From contig JAFLKN010000041.1 of the NCBI GenBank assembly GCA_019163175.1, positions 78,978 to 142,977 of the forward strand: DNA of 64,000 nt. The letters run 5' to 3'. Source of the stretch: Prolixibacteraceae bacterium (GTDB lineage Bacteria; Bacteroidota; Bacteroidia; Bacteroidales; Prolixibacteraceae). The notes under the pieces were generated by a model that worked only from the letters and a program-made list of their open reading frames with translations, was not told the DNA's origin and did not search any database. The translations under genes were made by a program, and so were the position numbers. Below are positions 27,370 through 36,242 of this stretch, in pieces (the first letter of the stretch is position 1; every line of letters starts with the position of its first letter).

Positions 27370-29397
27370 TTAAGCTAAGATTGCTTTTACCTGGTTGTAA
27401 ACATTTACAGCTGTAAATCCAAGCTTTTCATCCAAAACGGTGTAAGGAGCAGAAAATCCGAAAGATTCCAACCCAAATACTTTACCGTCGGCGCCAACTA
27501 AACCTTCCAGATTAACTGGCAGACCTGCTGTTAACCCAAACTTCTTTATTCCGGCTGGCAATACACTTTGCTGATATGCTACAGGTTGACTGCGGAATAA
27601 ACCTTCAGAAGGAACTGAAACGATGCGACATTTGATGCCCTCTTTTTCCAATAAAACCTGTCCTTCAACCAACGTGGCAACTTCAGAACCGCTGGCCAAA
27701 AGAATTACATCTGGAGTACCTTCAGAATCAGTAACTATATAAGCGCCTTGTGCTGCCTGCTGAGCTTCAGCATAACGATCGACTTTTGCTGGCAGGTTTT
27801 TGATGTTCTGACGTGATAAAATCAACGCAGTTGGTGTATCTGTATTTTCAAGTGCTAATTTCCATGCAACAGTAGCTTCTTCTGCATCAGCAGGGCGAAG
27901 AACCAAAGTTGAGTTTTTGCCATGATGGTTTTTTAGTTTTTCCATCAGGCGGATTTGAGCTTCCTGCTCAACTGGCTGGTGAGTTGGCCCATCCTCTCCA
28001 ACGCGGAAAGCATCGTGAGTCCAAACGTATTTCACAGGCAATTGCATTAGGGCAGCCATACGAACCGCTGGTTTCATGTAATCGGAGAACACAAAGAATG
28101 TTCCGCAAACCGGAATAATACCGCCGTGCAGAGCCATACCGTTCATGATGCAAGCCATGGTCAGCTCGCAAACTCCAGCCTGAAAGAATGAACCGGAGAA
28201 ATCACCCTTTTTGAAAGCGGTAGTCTTTTTCAGGAATCCATCAGTTTTGTCAGAATTTGAAAGGTCGGCTGAAGAAACAACCATGTTTTCAACTTCACCG
28301 GCAAATGCAGCCAAAACGGTGCTTGATGCAGCACGGGTTGCTGAACCTGCTTTTTGTACAACTTTGCTGAAGTCAAATTCAGGAGCTGCTTTGCTAAAGA
28401 ACTTAGCCAATTTTGCAGCCAATTCAGGATTTGCTTTTGCCCAAGCTTCTTGTTCTGCTTTTTTCTTAGCAGAAGAGGCAATTAACTCTGCTTTACGGGA
28501 ATTGAATAGGGCCTGAACATCATCGAAAACTACGAATGGGTTTTTCGGATCGCCACCCAGATTTTCGATTGATTTTTCGAAAGAAGCACCAGCTTCACCC
28601 AGAGGCATACCGTGAGTTTCACAACGACGTTCGTAGCTTGAACCATCGGCTTTCAAAGCGCCTTTACCCATGATTGTTTTACCAATAATCAAGCTTGGTT
28701 TTTCTTTTTCGGATTGGGCTTCCTTTAGTGCAGCACGGATTGCATCAGCATTGTTACCTTCAATCGTAACTACTTTCCATCCCCATGCTTCGTATTTTTT
28801 TGCAGTATCTTCAATGGTAACATCTTTTGTTTCAGTAGAAAGCTGGATGTCGTTTGAATCGTAGAACATGATCAGGTTGTTCAATCCAAGGAACCCGGCA
28901 ATACGTCCGCCACCCTGAGAAATTTCTTCCTGAACGCCACCGTCTGAAATAAAAGCGTAAGTTTTGTGCGCCATCCATTCGCCAAAACGCTGAACCATGA
29001 ATCGCTCAGCAATTGCTGCTCCAATGGCCATTACATGACCCTGACCAAGCGGTCCTGATGTATTTTCAACACCTCTTGCAGGCTCAACTTCAGGGTGTCC
29101 GGGTGTTGGGCTTCCCCATTGACGGAAATTTGCCAGTTCATCCATGGTGTAATTTCCAGTCAATGCCAGAATCGAGTATAGCATTGGAGACATGTGTCCC
29201 GGATCCAGGAAGAAACGGTCACGGTTGATCCAGGTCATATCGCTTGGATCGTAATTCAGAAATTCAGAATACAGTACAGTTATAAAGTCAGCACCACCCA
29301 TTGCACCGCCGGGGTGGCCAGATTTGGCTTTTTCAACCATTGATGCCGACAATATCCGGATATTATCGGCTGCTTTCGTTAACAGGGTTTTTTCCAT
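27370..29397 (-). CDS. tkt: Transketolase
   Basis: A 675-residue thiamine-diphosphate enzyme of the pentose phosphate pathway, moving two-carbon units between sugar phosphates. The N-terminal domain has KSGHPGGAMGGADF, LDPGHMSPMLYSIL, GPLGQGHVMAIGAA and the ThDP motif beginning FISDGGVQEEISQGGG (GDG-type replaced by SDGG). The pyrimidine domain has MALHGGIIPVCGTFFVFSDY and THDAFRVGEDGPTHQPVEQ, with the C-terminal domain after about residue 540. Full length. The GDG motif of most transketolases reads SDGGVQ here, a common variant in this phylum. Its probable -7 box lies inside the loop of the serA terminator. Confidence 0.95.
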   Translation of the reverse strand: MEKTLLTKAADNIRILSASMVEKAKSGHPGGAMGGADFITVLYSEFLNYDPSDMTWINRDRFFLDPGHMSPMLYSILALTGNYTMDELANFRQWGSPTPGHPEVEPARGVENTSGPLGQGHVMAIGAAIAERFMVQRFGEWMAHKTYAFISDGGVQEEISQGGGRIAGFLGLNNLIMFYDSNDIQLSTETKDVTIEDTAKKYEAWGWKVVTIEGNNADAIRAALKEAQSEKEKPSLIIGKTIMGKGALKADGSSYERRCETHGMPLGEAGASFEKSIENLGGDPKNPFVVFDDVQALFNSRKAELIASSAKKKAEQEAWAKANPELAAKLAKFFSKAAPEFDFSKVVQKAGSATRAASSTVLAAFAGEVENMVVSSADLSNSDKTDGFLKKTTAFKKGDFSGSFFQAGVCELTMACIMNGMALHGGIIPVCGTFFVFSDYMKPAVRMAALMQLPVKYVWTHDAFRVGEDGPTHQPVEQEAQIRLMEKLKNHHGKNSTLVLRPADAEEATVAWKLALENTDTPTALILSRQNIKNLPAKVDRYAEAQQAAQGAYIVTDSEGTPDVILLASGSEVATLVEGQVLLEKEGIKCRIVSVPSEGLFRSQPVAYQQSVLPAGIKKFGLTAGLPVNLEGLVGADGKVFGLESFGFSAPYTVLDEKLGFTAVNVYNQVKAILA

Positions 29398-29447
29398 TTT
29401 ATGTAGTTTGAATAAATTTATTTTATTGCGACTTGTCTATACAAGAT

Positions 29448-29493
29448 AAATGCCCGGCAAATATAGTAATTACACTAAACTTACCGGGCATTT
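29448..29493 (-). terminator. serA terminator containing the tkt -7 box
   Basis: AAATGCCCGG (29448-29457) pairs perfectly with CCGGGCATTT (29484-29493). On the minus strand it follows the serA stop. The 26-nt loop contains TATATTTG (29458-29465, minus), a perfect -7 box for tkt. A smaller hairpin CTTGT/ACAAG at 29432-29445 lies in the presumed tkt leader. Confidence 0.7.
29458..29465 (-). promoter_or_regulatory. -7 box (TATATTTG) before tkt
   Basis: Perfect TAnnTTTG match 61 nt before the tkt ATG, lying in the loop of the terminator stem at 29448-29493. Confidence 0.45.
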
Positions 29494-29519
29494 TATTATT
29501 TAAGTCTTAAGAATTAACA

Positions 29520-30692
29520 TTACCTCGGAGGAAGTATGCGCACCATAATTACTCCGTCAATTTCCGAAATCATGTCTTTAATTCCTGAAGGAACGTCACC
29601 GTCGATGTCAATAATATTGTAGGCGATTTCGTCTCTGTTTTTATTTAGCATGTTGGAGATATTCAGACCTTCGTGCGCTAATAATGCTGAAATCTGGCTT
29701 ACCATTTTCGGAATATTTTTGTTGGCAACAACAATTCGTGTTCCACCATTGCGTTCCATCTCTGCTGTCGGAAAATTTACCGAATTAACGATATTTCCGT
29801 TTTCCAGATAATCAATGGTTTGATTTACAGCCATTATAGCGCAATTGGTTTCCGATTCTTCGGTTGACGCACCAAGGTGAGGAATGGCAATGATATTTTT
29901 CACTCCAATCAATTCATCTTCAGGGAAATCGGTAACATACTTTCCAACTTTTCCTGATTCAAGAGCTTCTATCATATCCTGATTGTTTACCAATCCGCCG
30001 CGCGCAAAATTCATGATCTTCACCCCGTTCTTCATCATTTTCAGTTTGTCTTTGTTGATGAAGCCTTTGGTTTCAGGCATTTGAGGAATCTGTAGTGTAA
30101 CAAAATCAGCATTTGACAGCAACGATTCCAAACCTTCGGCTTTCTTTACATTGCGGCTAAGTTTCCAGGCGTGGGCAACTGAAATATAAGGGTCATAACC
30201 CAATACATTCATTCCAAGAGCCTGAGCAGCATTGGCCACGATAACTCCGATAGCACCCAATCCAATAACCGCAAGTGTTTTCCCACGAATTTCAGTTCCA
30301 CCAAAATTGGTTTTGCCTTTTTCAACCAGAGCAGGAACTTCAGCACCTTTGCCTTTTAATGTTTTGGCCCATTCTATTGAGCCTGCAATGTCGCGCGAGG
30401 CAAGAAGCATTCCGGCAATCACGATTTCTTTTACACCATGCGCATTTGCTCCGGGCGTATTGTAAACAACAATTCCCTTCTCGGTACACTTGTCTATAGG
30501 AATGTTATTTACTCCGGCGCCGGCACGGGCAATTGATAACAAGCTAGCCGGCAACTCCATGTCGTGCATAGCCTGACTGCGAACAATTATAGCATCAGGA
30601 GATGCAAACTCACTGGCTATTTCATACTGGTCGAGTGGAAAAATCTTTAATCCTTCCGGATCAATCTTATTTAATGTCTGAATTTTAAACAT
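29520..30692 (-). CDS. serA: D-3-phosphoglycerate dehydrogenase
   Basis: A 390-residue enzyme for the first step of serine synthesis, oxidising 3-phosphoglycerate with NAD. The Rossmann motif is TLAVIGLGAIGVIVANAA, catalytic Arg/Glu/His regions are present (NFARGGLVNN, IAIPHLGASTEESE), and residues about 318-390 form an ACT domain (RIVVANKNIPKMVSQISALLAHEGLNIS) of the serine-sensing kind, though shorter than in E. coli SerA. No serC or serB gene is adjacent in this window, unlike several Bacteroidota where serC and serA are neighbours. It ends at a terminator shared in space with the tkt promoter. Confidence 0.94.
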   Translation of the reverse strand: MFKIQTLNKIDPEGLKIFPLDQYEIASEFASPDAIIVRSQAMHDMELPASLLSIARAGAGVNNIPIDKCTEKGIVVYNTPGANAHGVKEIVIAGMLLASRDIAGSIEWAKTLKGKGAEVPALVEKGKTNFGGTEIRGKTLAVIGLGAIGVIVANAAQALGMNVLGYDPYISVAHAWKLSRNVKKAEGLESLLSNADFVTLQIPQMPETKGFINKDKLKMMKNGVKIMNFARGGLVNNQDMIEALESGKVGKYVTDFPEDELIGVKNIIAIPHLGASTEESETNCAIMAVNQTIDYLENGNIVNSVNFPTAEMERNGGTRIVVANKNIPKMVSQISALLAHEGLNISNMLNKNRDEIAYNIIDIDGDVPSGIKDMISEIDGVIMVRILPPR

Positions 30693-31143
30693 GTTGTATT
30701 GTTTTTGGGGATTCTTTAATTCGGTTTTTATATATTAAAAGTATGACAAATATCAGAATTATATTTAAAATGTGAAGGCTTTCTTTTGAAAAAAGAACGA
30801 ATAATCAAATATCATATTATCAAGTTTAATCAGAAGGGATCGTTATTTGGTTAGATTCTAAATTTCATGCTGACATGTAAATTTAATGTGATCCAAATGT
30901 TAATAAATGCAAAAAAACATTAGTTTTATCGCTTGGAAGTTTTTTTCTTAAATTTTCTATGTGAGAACGCTTTTAAAACTAACTGACTATTAACCTAAAA
31001 TTTCCGCTAATGAGTTGATCATTATTTTTTTATGAACTCCATGCAATCGATTGCTAGTGTTCGCGTGAGCCCCAAGATTGCTATTTTAATGCAATCAATT
31101 CATCACAAAAATTTCAAACTTTTTTTAACTAACAGATCAAACA
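30693..31143 (+). promoter_or_regulatory. Control region of the SusCD operon with palindromic operator candidate
   Basis: This 451-bp spacer has no gene. It contains a perfect 12-bp palindrome GCAATCGATTGC at 31043-31054 (central CG, as in LacI-family operators) within ATGCAATCGATTGC. A partial copy, ATGCAATCAATTCA, lies at 31089-31102, 48 bp downstream. An AACGCTTTTAA box at 30966-30976 resembles one before aconitase. No full -33/-7 pair is recognisable. Regulation by a sugar-responsive repressor or activator is inference. Confidence 0.4.
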
Positions 31144-34100
31144 ATGAAAAAAATTCGAAGGTTAGGCTGTTTTCCTTTTGGAAATGGTTCACAAATTCTT
31201 TTGAAGATTAAATTACTTTCTGTCGGTTTGCTATTTGGGTTTGTCTCTGTCGCATCGGATGGCAATTCTCCAAAAACAAATACGGAGCAAGTAATTAATC
31301 CCGTTGAGCAGCAAAAGCAGGTTAGCGGGACAGTTAATGATACCCAGGGTGCACCAATCCCCGGGGCTACAGTTGTGGTTACAGGAACCAGTGTTGGTAC
31401 TATTACTGATTCTGACGGAAAATTCAGGTTAGGTATTCCTACAACTGCGAAATCGCTGACAATTAGTTTTGTTGGTATGGTTGCCAAGGAAGTTACAATT
31501 GGCAACAGCACAAGTTTTACTGTTGTGCTTGCAGAATCAACTGTCGGATTGGAAGAAGTCATGGTTGTGGGATATGGCGTGCAAAAAAAGGAAAGCGTTG
31601 TTGGCGCTATTTCTCAGGTTAACAGCCAATCTCTGATTCAATCAGGAAACTCGAATGTGACCAACGCAATTACTGGTAAAATGTCGGGCGTTTTAACTAT
31701 TCAACAAACAGGAGAACCTGGAGCTAACAATGCAGAAATTGTAATTCGTGGGTTATCCAGTTGGAACAGTTCAGCGCCTTTAGTTTTGGTTGATGGAGTT
31801 GAACGTGATTTTAATACGCTCGATCCAAATGAGATTAATACAGTGTCAGTATTAAAAGATGCTTCGGCGACGGCCGTATTTGGAGCAAAAGGTGCCAATG
31901 GTGTTATTATAGTAACAACAAAACGTGGTAAAGTTGGCAAGCCTGTTATGGATTTCTCTGCTTCTTATGGCGTTCAAAAAGCTACAATGATTCCTGATCA
32001 TATTGATTCATACACCACTATGTCGATGTTAAATGTTGGCCGTATGAACGGTGCACAGTTTCAAGATTTAATGCCACAGAGTGTTTTAAACGAATATAAA
32101 AATCCTTCAACACCGCTTAACGCGCTTCGTTACCCCAATGTGAACTGGTTTGATACCGTTACACGTGATTTCGCACCAACGCTAAATGCTAACTTTAATG
32201 TTAGTGGTGGAACTAATTTTGTAAAATACTTTTGCTCGTTGGGTTATTTTAATGAAGGAAGCTTTTTTAAAGGTGAGAAAATTGGTTTTTACGATTTGAA
32301 TTATAATTATGACCGTTTTAACTACCGTACAAACGTTGACTTTTCTTTAACTAAAACAACTACACTATCATTTAATTTAGGTGGTGAGACCGGAATTAAG
32401 AATTCTCCAAACTCATCTCCCTGGAGAAACTTATATTCAACTGGACCTGCAAGGTATCCTGCTTATTTTCCTGCCTGGGTACTCGAACAAGTTCCTGACC
32501 CCGATTATCCAAATGATTCAGGAGCTCGTATGGCAATGAATTTTGGTGAATATACCGGTAATCCTTATACTAGTCTTCATACCGGACAATTTAATCAGGA
32601 TTTGGATTCCAAACTTTTTACAGACATGATTTTGGATCAGAAACTTGATTTTATAACTAAAGGATTGTCTTTTGGCGGAAAGGTGGCTTTGAGTACTTAT
32701 TACCGTAACCGGATTTTAACAGCCAATCCTTCCTTCCCGGAATATCAGCTCAATTACACTGATATAGGTAAGCCAGGAGTCAATCCATGGTTTAGAAATG
32801 GGCAGGGCAATGAATATTATCAGGTTCAGCCAATTGATATTAATGTAGGTTCACTGGAAGGCGATTTCTATCGTGATTTGTATTATGAGTTTGGATTAAA
32901 TTATGCCAATACTTTTGGTAATCATAGTGTTACTGCACTAGCTTTGATGAACCGTCAGCAAAAAAATAGAGGTACTGAATTCGCTTATTATAACGAGGCT
33001 CTGGTGGGTCGTGGAACTTACGATTACAGTCACAAATATTTGGTTGAGTTCAACGTTGGTTATACCGGTTCTGAACGTTTTGCACCTGGTAACCGTTTTG
33101 GATTCTTCCCATCAGGAGCTATTGGCTGGGTGATTTCAGAAGAACCCTTCTTCAAGGCTGCAGCTCCATGGGTAAGTAAATTGAAATTGCGTTATTCTGA
33201 TGGTTTAACTGGTAGTGATGCTGCCGGTGCCCGTTGGTTATATAACAGCGCATATTATACAGATAACAATAACCTATATCATGAAGATTTAGGCGCCAAT
33301 ACCACTGCTCAGTGGGAAGAAGCACGGAAAAAGGATATAGGTATTGAAATGGGCTTTTTCAAAGATGTATTTACTGTAAGTGTTGACTTTTTTGATGAGT
33401 TCCGCGATAAAATGTTGTTGACTCCACGCAGTGTAACCATGTTGGTTGGAAACTCTTTTAAGGATCTGAACCTTGGTAGCCTTAAAAAGCATGGTGTTGA
33501 GATTGAAATGGAGTTCAATAAGACCACGGCTTCAAAACTGAATTATTTTGTAAAGGGAATTTTTGGATACAATGAAAACAGAATCATTTTCAAAGATGAT
33601 CCGCAGTATGCTCCGGATTACACTAAAAACGAAGCAAAACCTTTAGGTGCAAAATTAAACGGAGTAATTCTTACCGGTACTGGTTATTATACTTCTGTTG
33701 ATGATATTCACAACAATCCATCGCCAATCGATCTTTATAAACTGAACGTTGGGGATTATAAGTTCTTGGATTATATGGTTGATGGTAAAATTTCAAGTCT
33801 CGATAAATATCCGGTTAAGGGTAATACTTATCCTCCAATTACATTCTCTCTGAGTAGCGGTTTTAATTACAAGAACTTTAGCTTCAATTTCCTATTTACC
33901 GGAAATCATGGAAAATATGTTGATTACAACCAGACTTACGAGGTAGAATTTATTAAGGGTGACTGGCGTGTGCACAGCTCGCAACTTGATTTCTGGGCAC
34001 CAAATAATCCAACTTCAAATCACTCAACCTTACATTATAGTGGCAGTAGTAGTGCCGATATTTTATTCTGGGGTGGTGGTGAAGCCGATCGTGGTTATGA

Positions 34101-34353
34101 AATTGCCGTCGAAAACCGTTTTTGGAGAAAAGCTGACTACATTCGTTTAAAAGAGGTATATGCTGGTTATCAATTTAAATCAAGATTGTTTAACCGTCTT
34201 GCAGGTATTGATAATTTGCAAGTGTATGCTACCGGAAATAACCTGTGGACTTTAACCAACCTTATTGAAGGTGACCCAGAGCGAAAAGACTTCCAACAGG
34301 GATTCTATCCGCAGATGACCACCTTGAAATTGGGTGTTAAGTTTAATTTTTAA
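31144..34353 (+). CDS. SusC/RagA-type TonB-dependent outer-membrane transporter
   Basis: A 1069-residue outer-membrane importer. After a signal region there is a carboxypeptidase-D-like repeat (VSGTVNDTQGAPIPGATV, GTITDSDGKFRL), a TonB-box region near EEVMVVGYGVQKKESV, a plug domain with IRGLSSWNSSAPLVLVDGV and VLKDASATAVFGAKGANGVI, and a long beta barrel ending in GVKFNF. In complex with the SusD protein encoded 18 bp downstream it would import oligosaccharides or other large nutrients using TonB energy. It is the first gene of a five-gene operon. Substrate cannot be read from the sequence and no glycosidase gene is attached. Confidence 0.95.
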   Translation: MKKIRRLGCFPFGNGSQILLKIKLLSVGLLFGFVSVASDGNSPKTNTEQVINPVEQQKQVSGTVNDTQGAPIPGATVVVTGTSVGTITDSDGKFRLGIPTTAKSLTISFVGMVAKEVTIGNSTSFTVVLAESTVGLEEVMVVGYGVQKKESVVGAISQVNSQSLIQSGNSNVTNAITGKMSGVLTIQQTGEPGANNAEIVIRGLSSWNSSAPLVLVDGVERDFNTLDPNEINTVSVLKDASATAVFGAKGANGVIIVTTKRGKVGKPVMDFSASYGVQKATMIPDHIDSYTTMSMLNVGRMNGAQFQDLMPQSVLNEYKNPSTPLNALRYPNVNWFDTVTRDFAPTLNANFNVSGGTNFVKYFCSLGYFNEGSFFKGEKIGFYDLNYNYDRFNYRTNVDFSLTKTTTLSFNLGGETGIKNSPNSSPWRNLYSTGPARYPAYFPAWVLEQVPDPDYPNDSGARMAMNFGEYTGNPYTSLHTGQFNQDLDSKLFTDMILDQKLDFITKGLSFGGKVALSTYYRNRILTANPSFPEYQLNYTDIGKPGVNPWFRNGQGNEYYQVQPIDINVGSLEGDFYRDLYYEFGLNYANTFGNHSVTALALMNRQQKNRGTEFAYYNEALVGRGTYDYSHKYLVEFNVGYTGSERFAPGNRFGFFPSGAIGWVISEEPFFKAAAPWVSKLKLRYSDGLTGSDAAGARWLYNSAYYTDNNNLYHEDLGANTTAQWEEARKKDIGIEMGFFKDVFTVSVDFFDEFRDKMLLTPRSVTMLVGNSFKDLNLGSLKKHGVEIEMEFNKTTASKLNYFVKGIFGYNENRIIFKDDPQYAPDYTKNEAKPLGAKLNGVILTGTGYYTSVDDIHNNPSPIDLYKLNVGDYKFLDYMVDGKISSLDKYPVKGNTYPPITFSLSSGFNYKNFSFNFLFTGNHGKYVDYNQTYEVEFIKGDWRVHSSQLDFWAPNNPTSNHSTLHYSGSSSADILFWGGGEADRGYEIAVENRFWRKADYIRLKEVYAGYQFKSRLFNRLAGIDNLQVYATGNNLWTLTNLIEGDPERKDFQQGFYPQMTTLKLGVKFNF

Positions 34354-34371
34354 ACGCTAAAACAGAGAAAA

Positions 34372-36219
34372 ATGAAAAGATTAATAGTATTACTTAGCAT
34401 CAGCTTAACAGTCTTTCTTTCATCTTGCCTCGAAAGCTATTTGGATAAATCGCCTGAGTCCGGTTTAACTACTGAAGATGTTTTTACGAAGTACGATAAC
34501 TTCAAGAAATTCTTTAACGCTGTATACGATGGAAGGCAATTGGATAATACCACCTGGAGAGATTACAACATCAAGTGTGCTTATCCGCTGTATTTTAATT
34601 TCTGGGATCAGAAATATACCTGGGAAGGAATGACAGATTGCGCTGATATGGGGCGTTACATGGAAGGTCAAACCTTTAAAAGTGGACAGGTTTCGGCATT
34701 CGTAAATAAATTCACCTACGACCGGGCACGTCGCCCTATTCTCGGATCTATGTTTGTGGCTATTCGTACCTCCAACATAGCACTTGCTAACATCAAAATG
34801 TTGCAGGCTGATCAGGCTGACATCGACGATCTTATTGCACAGGCACACTTTGTGCGTGCGTTTGCTCATTTCGAGTTGTTCCGTATATGGGGGCCTATGC
34901 CTTATATTACTAAGGCGCTTGGTCCAGATGACCAATGGGATGTTAAACGTTTATCGAAATATGAAACCTGTGCTGCTATTGCAGCTGACATGGATACTGC
35001 GGTTACTTACTATGCCAAAGCAAACCGGATGCGCAGGGATAACCCGGTGCCGGGAGGTGCAGGTCACTTAACTCATGCCGATCAGGCACGTCCAAATGGT
35101 GTAGCAGCTAAGGCCTACAAAGCAAGAGCTTTATTATATGGCGCCAGTCCTTTAAATAATGATAAGGGGCAGAAAGCCTGGGAAGATGCAGCCAAGGCCA
35201 ACTGGGAAGCCATTGAAACAGCCAAGCAATTTGGATATGAACTGTTGACACTTGCCAAGTATAAAGACAACATGATCGGGGTAAATTATACCAACGAGCA
35301 ATTATGGGGTTGGTCGGCAGGTACTCAAGCCTATAATGCGGGCAACATTCAGGGTTTTTTGAATGGTGTGTTTGCCGGTGCAAAAACAGGTAATTCGGGC
35401 GAATGTCCAACACAAAATTTTGTCGATAAATTCGAGACGAAATGGGGAGAGCCTCTAAATACTCCAGCCGAACGTGATGCGGCAGTTGCTGCCAATCATT
35501 ACAACGAGCAGGATCCCTACAAGGATCGTGATCCTCGTTTTTATATTGACATCATATACAATCAGGCCTCAAATATTTTGGGATGGACCAATGCCAAAGC
35601 TCAGATTTATTATGAAATGAAAAATGGTGCTGCTGTATATTCACAATTACTTGATCAGACTTATGCCGGAATCTCACGCACTGGTTATTATACTCGTAAA
35701 AACTGGGGAGAGCAAAGTGTAAACAATAAAGTTTCACCTATTTATACGATGTCCTTAATTCGTTTGGGCGAACTTTATCTGAATTATGCTGAAGCAGTAA
35801 ATGAAGCCTACGGACCAAATGGAACGGCTCCGGGTGCCGATTTAACCGCTGTCCAAGCAGTTAATATAATCAGAGCAAGAGTTGGTCAGCCTGATGTTTT
35901 GGCGAAATATACCGGGAGTAAAGATGATTTTCGTCCACGAATTCAGAATGAAAGAAATATCGAATTAAGTTTCGAGGGTCATTACTATTTTGATATTCGT
36001 CGCTGGAAAACCGCACCTGCTGCTTATGCTGGTCCTTTAATGGGAATGGATATAGAAAAAGTTCCTGTAAGTGCTACTTATCCGCTAGGTTTCAAACACA
36101 CCCGCGTTCCACTTTCAGCCGATCGCCAAAGTAACTGGAAAGATGCGATGTATTATCTGCCGTTTAATACGGAAGATACTTATAAGATGAAAAATTTTGT
36201 ATCAAACGAAGTTTGGTAA
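34372..36219 (+). CDS. SusD/RagB-type nutrient-binding lipoprotein
   Basis: A 615-residue surface lipoprotein. The signal peptide ends in a lipobox (FLSSC, lipid-bearing Cys at 19). It has the TPR-like SusD fold: IAQAHFVRAFAHFELFRIWGPMPY, MSLIRLGELYLNYAEAVNEA and the C-terminal IQNERNIELSFEGHYYFDIRRWK are family hallmarks. It caps the SusC barrel and captures substrate. It is the partner of the preceding transporter, as the pair is spaced 18 bp apart. The stop is 23 bp before the ATG of the next SusC gene. Confidence 0.95.
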   Translation: MKRLIVLLSISLTVFLSSCLESYLDKSPESGLTTEDVFTKYDNFKKFFNAVYDGRQLDNTTWRDYNIKCAYPLYFNFWDQKYTWEGMTDCADMGRYMEGQTFKSGQVSAFVNKFTYDRARRPILGSMFVAIRTSNIALANIKMLQADQADIDDLIAQAHFVRAFAHFELFRIWGPMPYITKALGPDDQWDVKRLSKYETCAAIAADMDTAVTYYAKANRMRRDNPVPGGAGHLTHADQARPNGVAAKAYKARALLYGASPLNNDKGQKAWEDAAKANWEAIETAKQFGYELLTLAKYKDNMIGVNYTNEQLWGWSAGTQAYNAGNIQGFLNGVFAGAKTGNSGECPTQNFVDKFETKWGEPLNTPAERDAAVAANHYNEQDPYKDRDPRFYIDIIYNQASNILGWTNAKAQIYYEMKNGAAVYSQLLDQTYAGISRTGYYTRKNWGEQSVNNKVSPIYTMSLIRLGELYLNYAEAVNEAYGPNGTAPGADLTAVQAVNIIRARVGQPDVLAKYTGSKDDFRPRIQNERNIELSFEGHYYFDIRRWKTAPAAYAGPLMGMDIEKVPVSATYPLGFKHTRVPLSADRQSNWKDAMYYLPFNTEDTYKMKNFVSNEVW

Positions 36220-36242
36220 CTAAACCTATAACATTGAAGATT

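Noticed and set aside
36213..36242. TTG start giving ten more residues to the second SusC
   Set aside because: Overlaps the SusD stop and does not fit a signal peptide; ATG at 36243 chosen.
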